Part shown: positions 1 to 7,110 of the stretch, piece by piece
Layout of the letters: the number at the start of each line of letters is the position of its first letter
Numbering within the stretch: position 1 is the stretch's first letter
Assembly (NCBI GenBank): GCA_035448625.1
Contig: DAOTJI010000044.1
Location: forward strand, 1 to 21,190
From: UBA8904 sp035448625
GTDB taxonomy: Bacteria > Desulfobacterota > Syntrophia > Syntrophales > Smithellaceae
DNA: 21,190 nucleotides
Reading direction: 5' to 3'
The notes under the pieces: model-generated
Databases searched by the model: none
Seen by the model: only the letters and a program-made list of their open reading frames with translations
Told to the model about the DNA's origin: nothing
Position numbers and translations under genes: made by a program

Positions 1-2749
1 ATTTGTCCGCCTGCCGATTGTTGTTCAGTCCGTCCAGCAGGGTGAAGGTGAAAAGGCCGTTTCCCTTGTACCCGTCCATCGCCGCCTGCTGGTCATTGGC
101 CGAGGCGAAAATATGCAGACCCATCTTCCTGGCCAGCACGGACATTCGCGCGTCGTAAAGACCGCTGATGATCGTGTCCACGCCGCCCGCGTGACAAGTG
201 TCGAAGATGAACAATTGGTTTAAGGCCTTGATCTTTTTTGACATTTCAACAATTTCGTTGGAGCTGATCATGCCTGCATCATTCATCCGGCCGTTGAAAT
301 CATGGGTGAGCATGTAATACTGGTTCTGCAGCAGGACGCCGTGGCCGGCCACAAAAAGGATAAAGCTGTCCTGGGGTTGCACGGCTCCGGCCAGAGAATT
401 GATTTTGCCGGTGATGCCGGCCTTGCCGGCCTGCTCGTCCGTCAAAAGCGCAACATGAATATTTTGAGGCTTGAAGATTGTGGCCGACTGAGCTCTGATT
501 TTTCCCTCCAGATCCGCGGCATCCTTAACGGCGTACCGGAGGTTGACGCTTCGGTCTTGGTACCGGTTGATCCCGACGGAAAGAACGTAAAGATGCGGTT
601 CTTCCGCTTTGATCCTGGAGTTGAACCCTGCGGTTTTCATATAGCTCTGGACCGTGTTGCCGCCGTTGAAAGCGGAAACGCTGATTTCATTCTCGCCGGC
701 AACGGCATCGATCTCCCGGCAGTCTTCAAAGAAATCGCCTTTCGGTTTTCCGATGATCGGCGACGCGCCGGTTTTAGCCTTGATATGGATACTTCGCATG
801 TCCGCGTAAATGGATCCGCTGGTGAGCGATGCGAGCCGGGCCGGTTCGGCCTCAATTTTGGCGACTTCCCGGTAATAGCCGTCGGACTGGACGAGCTTGC
901 CGTTGTGGAACAAACGCACTTCCCCGATGCCGCCGCCCATGCTTTTGGCCTGATAGCATACCTTGACCTTGGGAGAGTCGGTCTGTGTCGGTACGGATGT
1001 AAATTCGACCGCAGGAGGCGGATTTTTAAGCGCCTCGTCGATTGTAAGGCTGATCAGGCTGCTGATGTCCTCGCCTTTCAGCTTTGCCGAAACGATGTCC
1101 GGGCGGTAAAAAACATCGTAGAACTGGTCGATGCCATAGACTTTGCCGCCCACTTTGATGTGGAGATACTGATGGCCGTTGAGGGATGAATTGTAGTAGC
1201 CTTCGGGGGTCAGAACGATCCACTCGCCGTCCTTTAAACTGACGAGCTGAACGATTTCCCTGCCGGCATGGATGTCCCAGAGCCTTATCACGCCGTCCTG
1301 TCCTCCGGTCAGAAAATAGTTTTCGTTGCGCAAAAAGGCCACGGCGGGGACATTTCCCAAATGACCGGCAAACTTCTTCAGGATCCTGCCGGAATCCATA
1401 TCCCACAGTGAAATGGTGCCGCCGAAAGACTTTGTGGTCAGCATGCGGCGTGTATCCGCGGAAAAGGCTCCAGCCCGTATTCCCTGCGAGCCGCTTTTCG
1501 CCCCGGCGGAATTGACGTCATCCGCGGTAAATGTCCTGATCTCAAGGCCTGTGGCGACATCCCAGCTTTTCACGACCCGATCTCCGCTCCTCGAAAAAAT
1601 CTGCCGGCCGTCCGGAGAAAAAGCCACGGAGGCGATCTGCCACTGGTGTCCTTCGAAGGTTTGTATCCGGTCGCCGGTTTGGACGTCCCACAGGATCAGC
1701 GTCTTATCAAAGCTCCCCGAAAGAAGGTATCTGCCGTCCGGTGAAAACACGATGGATTTGACGCCGTCCGTGTGCCCGGACAAGGTTCTGATTTCCCGGC
1801 CTGAAGCGGCGTCCAGGATTTTGACCGTGTTGTCCCGGCTGCCTGAAGCGGCATATTTTCCGTCCGGAGAAAAGGCGACGTCCAGAATCAGCGCCGTGTG
1901 TCCGGAAAAAGTCCATAGCGCTTGGTCCGCATCGGCATCCCAGCATTTCACGGTTTTATCAAAGCTTCCGGAAAGAAGGGTTTTGCCGTCCGGTGAAAAA
2001 GCCACGGCGTATACGGCATCCGTGTGTCCCCGGTACGCGCGGATTTTTTTGCCCGCGGAAATATCCCAGAGATTCAGGGAATCTTTTTTGTACCCCCCGC
2101 CGGAAATGAGGTATTTGCCGTCAGGGGAGCAACGGATTGCATTGATCGTGTCGCTGCCCGTAGGCGCGAAAATTTTGGCCGCGATATCGGCAGCCGAAAC
2201 GGCCGGGGACTCTGCGGTGACGGATTTGGCGGCCGTGGTTGTTGCAGTCCCTCCCGGGGGATTTCCAGCCGTTCCGGATATGTATTGCGCTTTCTCGCCC
2301 GCGTGCGCGACCAGCAGGACGATTTTATCTCCGGGATTGAAAGCGGCAACGGCATCCTGAAACTCGTCGGGTGTTTTGATGTCCTTGTAGTTGACGGAAA
2401 GAATAATATCGTTGAGCCGGATGCCCATTTTTTCCGCCGGACTTTCTTTGACCACTTCTGAAACATAAACAACCGGCCACCTTCCATATTCCATGTGCAT
2501 GATCCGCATATCTTTTCCCGTGACCGGCTGAACCGTTACGCCAAACCAGGTCTTTCCGGCGGGGGCCGCCGTGGCGGCCGTGCGTGCATTGGCGCCGGGA
2601 ACGGCCGGAGCGGGCCGGTCAACCGGGATGGCCCTGCCTCCCCTTGCGCTCATTCGGTCTTGCGAAAAAATATCCTGCGGCACAAGGCCGGAGATCAACG
2701 CTGTCAAAAGCAGGCAGAAAACCATTTTCAGAAAAGACTTCTTTGTCAT
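1..2749 (-). CDS. Exported PDZ-WD40-caspase-like (peptidase C14) protein, C-terminus cut by window edge
   Basis: The frame is open from ATG 2749 to the window edge (at least 916 residues), with a GAGGAG ribosome site 5 nt upstream. Residues 1-30 form a signal peptide (KK, then a Leu-rich core), so the protein is probably periplasmic or outside. Residues about 68-145 are a PDZ domain (WFGVTVQPV start, later SPAEKMGIRLNDIILSVN). About 195-500 hold seven WD40 repeats with FSPDGK and LWD signatures, enough for one closed propeller. A beta-rich linker follows. From about 715 a caspase p20-like fold begins (LSVGINRYQ), with catalytic His803 in VAGHG and Cys852 in FDTCHAGG, so the peptidase looks active. 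WD40 and PDZ parts normally bind proteins or peptides, which suggests scaffold-controlled proteolysis; substrate unknown. Bacterial caspase homologues (orthocaspases) usually cut after Arg or Lys, but specificity cannot be read here. The frame is divergent from the STAS-decarboxylase unit. Confidence 0.93.
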   Translation of the reverse strand, partial: MTKKSFLKMVFCLLLTALISGLVPQDIFSQDRMSARGGRAIPVDRPAPAVPGANARTAATAAPAGKTWFGVTVQPVTGKDMRIMHMEYGRWPVVYVSEVVKESPAEKMGIRLNDIILSVNYKDIKTPDEFQDAVAAFNPGDKIVLLVAHAGEKAQYISGTAGNPPGGTATTTAAKSVTAESPAVSAADIAAKIFAPTGSDTINAIRCSPDGKYLISGGGYKKDSLNLWDISAGKKIRAYRGHTDAVYAVAFSPDGKTLLSGSFDKTVKCWDADADQALWTFSGHTALILDVAFSPDGKYAASGSRDNTVKILDAASGREIRTLSGHTDGVKSIVFSPDGRYLLSGSFDKTLILWDVQTGDRIQTFEGHQWQIASVAFSPDGRQIFSRSGDRVVKSWDVATGLEIRTFTADDVNSAGAKSGSQGIRAGAFSADTRRMLTTKSFGGTISLWDMDSGRILKKFAGHLGNVPAVAFLRNENYFLTGGQDGVIRLWDIHAGREIVQLVSLKDGEWIVLTPEGYYNSSLNGHQYLHIKVGGKVYGIDQFYDVFYRPDIVSAKLKGEDISSLISLTIDEALKNPPPAVEFTSVPTQTDSPKVKVCYQAKSMGGGIGEVRLFHNGKLVQSDGYYREVAKIEAEPARLASLTSGSIYADMRSIHIKAKTGASPIIGKPKGDFFEDCREIDAVAGENEISVSAFNGGNTVQSYMKTAGFNSRIKAEEPHLYVLSVGINRYQDRSVNLRYAVKDAADLEGKIRAQSATIFKPQNIHVALLTDEQAGKAGITGKINSLAGAVQPQDSFILFVAGHGVLLQNQYYMLTHDFNGRMNDAGMISSNEIVEMSKKIKALNQLFIFDTCHAGGVDTIISGLYDARMSVLARKMGLHIFASANDQQAAMDGYKGNGLFTFTLLDGLNNNRQADK

Positions 2750-2890
2750 AGGGGCTCCTCAATCAAAAAAAGGGACGGTTCTATTTTCTCTGAAGCATAT
2801 GTTAGAAATCACTGAAACGTCCACATAAATTTTGCAATGCTCCCGTAAAGGGTTGCCATGTGAAATCCGCTTGATGAACTCTCGGAAAAA

Positions 2891-2920
2891 TTGACGCAAT
2901 CGCATCGATCGTGATACTGT
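2891..2920 (+). promoter_or_regulatory. Possible sigma70-type promoter for the small ORF/STAS-decarboxylase unit
   Basis: TTGACG at 2891-2896 and TACTGT at 2915-2920 are separated by 18 nt, about 30 nt before the first start codon. The -10 match is weak. The stretch also contains a short direct repeat, GTGATACTGTGATACC. No convincing promoter was seen for the divergent caspase-like gene in the same 200-bp gap. Confidence 0.3.
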
Positions 2921-2950
2921 GATACCAAAAGGTGCCGAGGGGGTGTTGGC

Positions 2951-3157
2951 ATGCAAACCGTCACTGTTTCGCCGGAATATCGGACGGAATGCAAGCGCGA
3001 GGAAGATCTGATGATGAATCTTGTGGAGTCTTCAGGCGGGCTTGCCGATTTTGCCGATGAAGTCGATGCAAAGCATTTTATGAAGCCATTGAGCTATCCT
3101 GCCGCGCTGATCGTTTCGGCAATCACCCTGTACGAAGCATTCAAGGTCATTTGCTGA
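2951..3157 (+). CDS. Small hypothetical protein upstream of the STAS-decarboxylase
   Basis: A 68-residue ORF that I do not recognise. A strong GAGGGGG ribosome site lies 7 nt before ATG 2951. A second start at 3011 (MMNLVESSGG) has GGAAG 5 nt upstream and would give 48 residues. The N-terminal third is charged (ECKREEDL). The C-terminal part (PAALIVSAITLYEAF) is hydrophobic but short for a confident membrane helix. The stop is 36 nt before the STAS-decarboxylase start on the same strand, so the two are probably cotranscribed. It has no visible anti-sigma kinase motif, so a partner role for the STAS domain is only a guess from position. It could also be a spurious ORF, although two well-placed ribosome sites argue against that. 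Confidence 0.5.
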   Translation: MQTVTVSPEYRTECKREEDLMMNLVESSGGLADFADEVDAKHFMKPLSYPAALIVSAITLYEAFKVIC

Positions 3158-3193
3158 ACCCCTCAAGACGGATCTTGAAGGAAAGGACAAACC

Positions 3194-5188
3194 ATGGACA
3201 TGATCGTTGAGACAAGAGCAAGTCGCATCACGGTGCAATGCTCCGGCCGACTGGACGTTGCTTCCGCCAAAGAGTTCGAAACGACTCTTGAACCGCTGGT
3301 AAAGAAAAGCGAGCAGCAGGTGGTTCTCGATTTTTCTCGACTGCAGTATATTTCCAGCGCAGGTATCCGATCCCTGCTGTTTTTGATGAAGACGGCGGCT
3401 GCGCGCTCCGCGGCGGGACAAACGCGCAATTTGCTTCCTTTTCGTCTGATTCAGGCCAGTCCGGCGATCCGTCAGGTGCTCGAACTTTCCGGCCTGCTCG
3501 AAAGTTTCTCCTCCGGTTTTCGGGCGACGCCCGGAACAAAACCGGTTCCAGGGAAAACCTACGCCGAACTTCTTCCGCTCATCCGCGGCGCGTTCCCGTC
3601 GCCCGTCTCCAATGCGGACGCCGACCGCCAATTTTTGACCGCCGTCGCGGGCGGGCTTGAACAGATCGACCAACTGAAAACGGACCGGCCCTACCTTGGA
3701 CGGCGCGAAGCGATTGACTATAGCCAGGCCCGGTCCCGTCAGATTCCGGAAAACATGTCGGGCGTCGCTGAAACCGTCGCCGGCATCGCCGAATACCTGC
3801 AGGGAGGATTTATATGGGGCCATCCCCATACGCAGGAAAACGTCGTGCCGCCGACAACCGTGCCTTCCATCATCGGCAATCTGTTCGGCGCCATCTACAA
3901 TCCGAACGTCATCTCGGACGAATACAGCTATCGCGTGGGGCTTGCTGAAATTGAAACGGCCGCCATGTGCGCGGCCCTGGTCGGATATGATCCGCAACTC
4001 TCTGCCGGATTTTTCACTTTCGGCGGAACCGGCACCATCCTATACGGCACCAGAATCGGCGTCGAAAAAGCATCTCCCGGAACGTTCGGCCGCGGCCTGC
4101 ATGAACCCCTGAAACTTGTGGCATCCGCTGCGGCGCATTATGCAAAGATCAATGTCTTAGGCTGGCTGGGCGTTGGGACGGACCATCTTGTGAGCGTTCC
4201 CACCGACGCCGATAATTCCATGGACCTCGCCGAGCTCGAAACCAATCTGCGAAGGATTCTGGACTCCGGAGAAAAGATCGCGGCCATCATCGCCACCATG
4301 GGCACGACCGATGCGTTCGGCATCGATAACCTCCAGTACATTGCCGGACTGCGCGACAGCCTGGCCGCCGAATATCAATTGCCCTATCGGCCCCATATCC
4401 ACGCCGATGCCGTCATCGGCTGGGCCTGGTCGGTCTTTAACGACTATGACTTCGATGCCAACCCGCTGGCTTTCAATGCCCGGACGCTCCGGTGTCTCTG
4501 GGATACGCATGTCAACATCAGCGCTTTGTCCCTCGCCGATTCCGTCGGGATTGATTTTCACAAAACGGGTTTCGGCCCTTATGTCTCCAGCATGTTTCTT
4601 TGCAAAAACAAGGATGATTTGAGCCTGATCAGCCGGGATGCGGGCCTCATGCCTTACCTGTTTCAATTCGGCAACTATCATCCCGGTATTTTTACACTGG
4701 AGACCTCGCGGGCCGGCGGGGCCGCGCTTGCGTCTCTGGCCAATATGAAGCTGTTCGGCAAAGAAGGCTATCGCGGGCTTCTTGGGCATCTGGTCACGAT
4801 GGCCGAAGTCTTAAGAAAACGCCTCGACGAACATCCGTCCATGTGCCAGGTCAACGATTACAACTACGGCCCGGTAACCTTGTTTCGTGTATATCCTGAT
4901 GGGATCAACGCAAAGGCCGTGCTTTACGATGAGCTGAACAGCCCCGGAGCCGCTGAGAGTCTAAGGCGCAGTAATGTCTATAACCGGAAAGTATTTGACG
5001 AACTGCACCGCCAGATGGAGCAGGAAAACGGTTTTGCCCTGTCGGTGACCGCTCATTACCGCACCGCCGCATGCGGCGTACCGATCCTGGCCATCAAGTC
5101 ATTTGTCATGTCGCCTTTTATCGAAGAGCGGCATATGCAGGACCTCATCGAATGTCTGGAAAAGGCCCGCCGGACGGTCAGCTATTAG
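3194..5188 (+). CDS. STAS domain fused to PLP-dependent group II decarboxylase-like enzyme
   Basis: A 664-residue protein in two parts. Residues 1-110 are a STAS domain: DFSRLQYISSAGIRSLL matches the anti-sigma-factor-antagonist signature, and Ser55 aligns with the serine phosphorylated in SpoIIAA-type proteins. From about 130 the chain is a fold-type I PLP enzyme of the glutamate/aromatic amino acid decarboxylase group (COG0076). It has GHPHTQENVVPPTTVPSIIG near the start, a cofactor-phosphate loop GGTGT at 277-281, HADAVIG with Asp405 for the pyridine nitrogen, and DFHKTGFG with Lys457 as the Schiff-base lysine. All key residues are present, so catalysis is plausible. The substrate cannot be read from sequence, and an aminotransferase- or lyase-like reaction is not excluded. 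The start follows GAAAGGAC. The frame is continuous across the domain junction, so this looks like a genuine fusion. The STAS part suggests control by phosphorylation or by a binding partner, which I infer rather than see. Confidence 0.9.
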   Translation: MDMIVETRASRITVQCSGRLDVASAKEFETTLEPLVKKSEQQVVLDFSRLQYISSAGIRSLLFLMKTAAARSAAGQTRNLLPFRLIQASPAIRQVLELSGLLESFSSGFRATPGTKPVPGKTYAELLPLIRGAFPSPVSNADADRQFLTAVAGGLEQIDQLKTDRPYLGRREAIDYSQARSRQIPENMSGVAETVAGIAEYLQGGFIWGHPHTQENVVPPTTVPSIIGNLFGAIYNPNVISDEYSYRVGLAEIETAAMCAALVGYDPQLSAGFFTFGGTGTILYGTRIGVEKASPGTFGRGLHEPLKLVASAAAHYAKINVLGWLGVGTDHLVSVPTDADNSMDLAELETNLRRILDSGEKIAAIIATMGTTDAFGIDNLQYIAGLRDSLAAEYQLPYRPHIHADAVIGWAWSVFNDYDFDANPLAFNARTLRCLWDTHVNISALSLADSVGIDFHKTGFGPYVSSMFLCKNKDDLSLISRDAGLMPYLFQFGNYHPGIFTLETSRAGGAALASLANMKLFGKEGYRGLLGHLVTMAEVLRKRLDEHPSMCQVNDYNYGPVTLFRVYPDGINAKAVLYDELNSPGAAESLRRSNVYNRKVFDELHRQMEQENGFALSVTAHYRTAACGVPILAIKSFVMSPFIEERHMQDLIECLEKARRTVSY

Positions 5189-5208
5189 CCGCATCTCCCG
5201 ATAAACCG

Positions 5209-5230
5209 CCAGGGAGAAGATGGCCCCTGG
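5209..5230. terminator. Weak hairpin between convergent genes
   Basis: CCAGGG at 5209-5214 pairs with CCCTGG at 5225-5230 across a 10-nt loop, in the 58-bp gap between the convergent decarboxylase and adhesin-E-like genes. There is no clear T-run on either strand right after the stem, so it would be an imperfect terminator. Confidence 0.3.
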
Positions 5231-5246
5231 AAAAAGAACGGACCCT

Positions 5247-5714
5247 CTATTTTTTTCGAGGCTGCTTTTTTACACGGAAGCAAGCGTTTTGATATAATCG
5301 TTCTGCGCCGCTTTTGGGAATGATGTTTACCCATTCCGGACGGTCATACTGATGCCGGTCCAGAACTTTTCCATGCTTGTCAAAATCGATGATCTCTTCC
5401 GTCCGGATCAGCCGGTTTGCGCAATCCATTTCCCATAAAACCGTTTCATGGTGGTACTCTTTATATGGGATGGATTTCTCCGGGTCGTACTTTCCGACTT
5501 CTTCAATCCTCTTTCCCCTGGCTTCCTCCGTGATGGCCTTGTATGTCCAAACCAGCAGCATGCCGGGTGACTTCGTGATCATTTTCTTGTTGTAAAATAC
5601 ATTCCATTGGAGAGGTTCCCATATTTTAGGATCGGGCTGATCGGCCAAACAAACGGATGAAGATGAAAGGATGAAAAAAAATATCACAGCGGTCCGCGTA
5701 ATCTTAAGCCCCAT
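5247..5714 (-). CDS. Exported surface-adhesin-E-like small protein
   Basis: A 155-residue secreted protein. I chose ATG 5714 (MGLKITRTAV) because GAGGG lies 9 nt upstream and a signal peptide begins at once (hydrophobic FFFILSSSSV, likely cleavage after VCLA at residue 24). An in-frame start at 5780 would put about 22 extra residues ahead of the signal sequence. The mature part fits the surface-adhesin E family (Pfam Surface_Adh_E) from memory: a WTYK strand, a VLWEMDC strand with Cys98, RTEEIIDFDKHGKVL, then PEWVNIIPKSGAERLYQNAC with Cys145. The two cysteines probably form a disulfide, as expected outside the cytoplasm. Family members are mostly uncharacterised, and the adhesin name comes from one Haemophilus protein, so no binding function should be assumed. 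It stands alone on its strand. Confidence 0.75.
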   Translation of the reverse strand: MGLKITRTAVIFFFILSSSSVCLADQPDPKIWEPLQWNVFYNKKMITKSPGMLLVWTYKAITEEARGKRIEEVGKYDPEKSIPYKEYHHETVLWEMDCANRLIRTEEIIDFDKHGKVLDRHQYDRPEWVNIIPKSGAERLYQNACFRVKKQPRKK

Positions 5715-5751
5715 GGCTTGTTGCCCTCTACTGTTTTCGTAACGTGTTTTA

Positions 5752-5780
5752 TGCATAACCTCGAATCGAACATAGATCAA
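5752..5780 (-). promoter_or_regulatory. Possible promoter of the adhesin-E-like gene
   Basis: On the minus strand TTGATC (5780-5775) and TATGCA (5757-5752) are 17 nt apart, 38 nt before ATG 5714. Spacing is ideal but both boxes are partial matches. The position also argues for the downstream start codon. Confidence 0.4.
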
Positions 5781-5996
5781 GATGCAAATAAAGGGGAAGA
5801 TTCCATTTTCGTTGAATCGTGAGTGGGCGATCCCTGAAAGGTCCCCTTATCTATTGCCGGGCTCCGTAAAAAGACCGCCCCTTGCTCTGTCCGTCAGGTC
5901 AGAACAAAATGAAAGCAGGGCAAATTCGATCCGACAAGATCCGGCCTTTGAAAGAATAAACTTTTCTGATAATCTTTCCATGGGAGGCAACCCACC

Positions 5997-6854
5997 GTGA
6001 ATCAGGAATGGAAGAAGAATCTGACCGTTTCCTCCATGAATTCCGAAGAAGTCGCGCTGGCGGTTGATTGGGCCGCGAGGGAGGGATGGAATCCCGGTCT
6101 TCATGACGCAGCCTGTTTTTATGCCGCCGACCCGGCGGGTTTTTTTCTGGCCCGGTTCGGCGGAAAACCGGTGGGATGCCTTTCTGCCGTAGCCTACGAC
6201 GAGCGATTTGCGTTTGCCGGTTTCTACATCGTCGAATCCGAATACCGTGCAAAGGGCATCGGGCATGCGCTGGTTGAAAAAGCACTGGAGCATGTCGGCG
6301 ACCGAATCATCGGCAATGATGCCGTGGTCGCCCAGCAGGAGACCTACCGGTCTCTGGGGTTTGCTGTCGCCTATCGCAATATCCGTTTTCAGGGCAAGTC
6401 CGTTCACGCTGTTTTGCGTCCGTCCGGAATCGTTGATCTGTCAGCCGTGCCGTTGGATGATCTGTCGGCCTATGACCGAAAGATGTTTCCGGCCCCGCGC
6501 ACCGCTTTTTTGCAGCAGTGGATCCGGCAGCCCGAAGGCGCCGCTCTGGGGCATGTCAAAAACGGAAGGCTTTCCGGATACGGCGTGATTCGGAAATGCC
6601 GACGGGGATATAAAATCGGTCCTTTGTTTGCCGAGGAGGAAGAAATCGCCGGGGCCTTATTCGCTGCCCTTACCGAAACCGCCGCCGGTCAATCCTGCTT
6701 CCTCGACATTCCTGAACCCAACACCGGCGCACAAAGGCTGGTGACGCGCCATGGCATGGAAAAGGTTTTCGAAACCGCGCGCATGTATCGCGGTCCGGCC
6801 CCGATCCTTCCGCTGGATAAAATTTTCGGCGTCACAAGCTTTGAATTGGGCTAG
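5997..6854 (+). CDS. GNAT-family N-acetyltransferase, two-domain YitH-like
   Basis: A 285-residue protein with a GTG start, GGGAGG 9 nt upstream. The N-terminal half is a GNAT acetyltransferase: the FYIVESEYRAKGIGHALVEKAL stretch carries the acetyl-CoA pyrophosphate loop R-x-x-G-x-G (Arg84, Gly87, Gly89), and NDAVVAQQETYRSLGF gives the family's last helix and strand. The C-terminal half (about 140-285) is a second, degenerate acetyltransferase-like domain with YGVIRKCRRGYKIGPLFA, typical of YitH-type proteins (Acetyltransf_18). Such proteins transfer an acetyl group from acetyl-CoA to an amine, but the acceptor is unknown. It is flanked by gaps of over 200 bp on both sides, so it is probably transcribed alone. 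Confidence 0.85.
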   Translation: MNQEWKKNLTVSSMNSEEVALAVDWAAREGWNPGLHDAACFYAADPAGFFLARFGGKPVGCLSAVAYDERFAFAGFYIVESEYRAKGIGHALVEKALEHVGDRIIGNDAVVAQQETYRSLGFAVAYRNIRFQGKSVHAVLRPSGIVDLSAVPLDDLSAYDRKMFPAPRTAFLQQWIRQPEGAALGHVKNGRLSGYGVIRKCRRGYKIGPLFAEEEEIAGALFAALTETAAGQSCFLDIPEPNTGAQRLVTRHGMEKVFETARMYRGPAPILPLDKIFGVTSFELG

Positions 6855-6986
6855 CCTGGCCTCCAGGGAGCCCTTATAGAAGCTTCGGAAGGAAGGTTGC
6901 CATTTCCGGAAAGACCATCAACAGGACATTTTTTTGGCGAAGGCAAGCCCAATCGCAGAACCGTTGAACCGGTTTTTGACTCGTTA

Positions 6987-7015
6987 TTGACAAGTTTTGC
7001 TTTGTGTTATTTAAT
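6987..7015 (+). promoter_or_regulatory. Predicted sigma70-type promoter of the NDP-forming acyl-CoA synthetase
   Basis: A perfect TTGACA (6987-6992) and TTTAAT (7010-7015, five of six consensus bases) are separated by exactly 17 nt. Transcription would start near 7022, leaving a leader of about 90 nt before ATG 7111. I found no riboswitch-like structure in that leader. The rest of the 6855-7110 gap holds nothing I can identify. Confidence 0.6.
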
Positions 7016-7110
7016 GCCGCCATGCATGTAAAAAGCGCAACCCTTCTTTTTCATAAACTCTTCTAAAAAACCGGTAAAAGGTTGATCACCCCCGGGGGAA
7101 AGGAAACAAC

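Noticed and set aside
1600..2130. Recurring CCGTCCGG(T/A)GAAAA units that look like a repeat array
   Set aside because: The spacing of about 126 nt and the reading frame show that they encode the SPDG turns of WD40 repeats; they are not CRISPR or intergenic repeats.
302..2461. Several open frames on the plus strand and one at 1026-1406 on the minus strand
   Set aside because: They are shadows of the caspase-WD40-PDZ frame, which is open from 2749 to the window edge and shows consistent domains.
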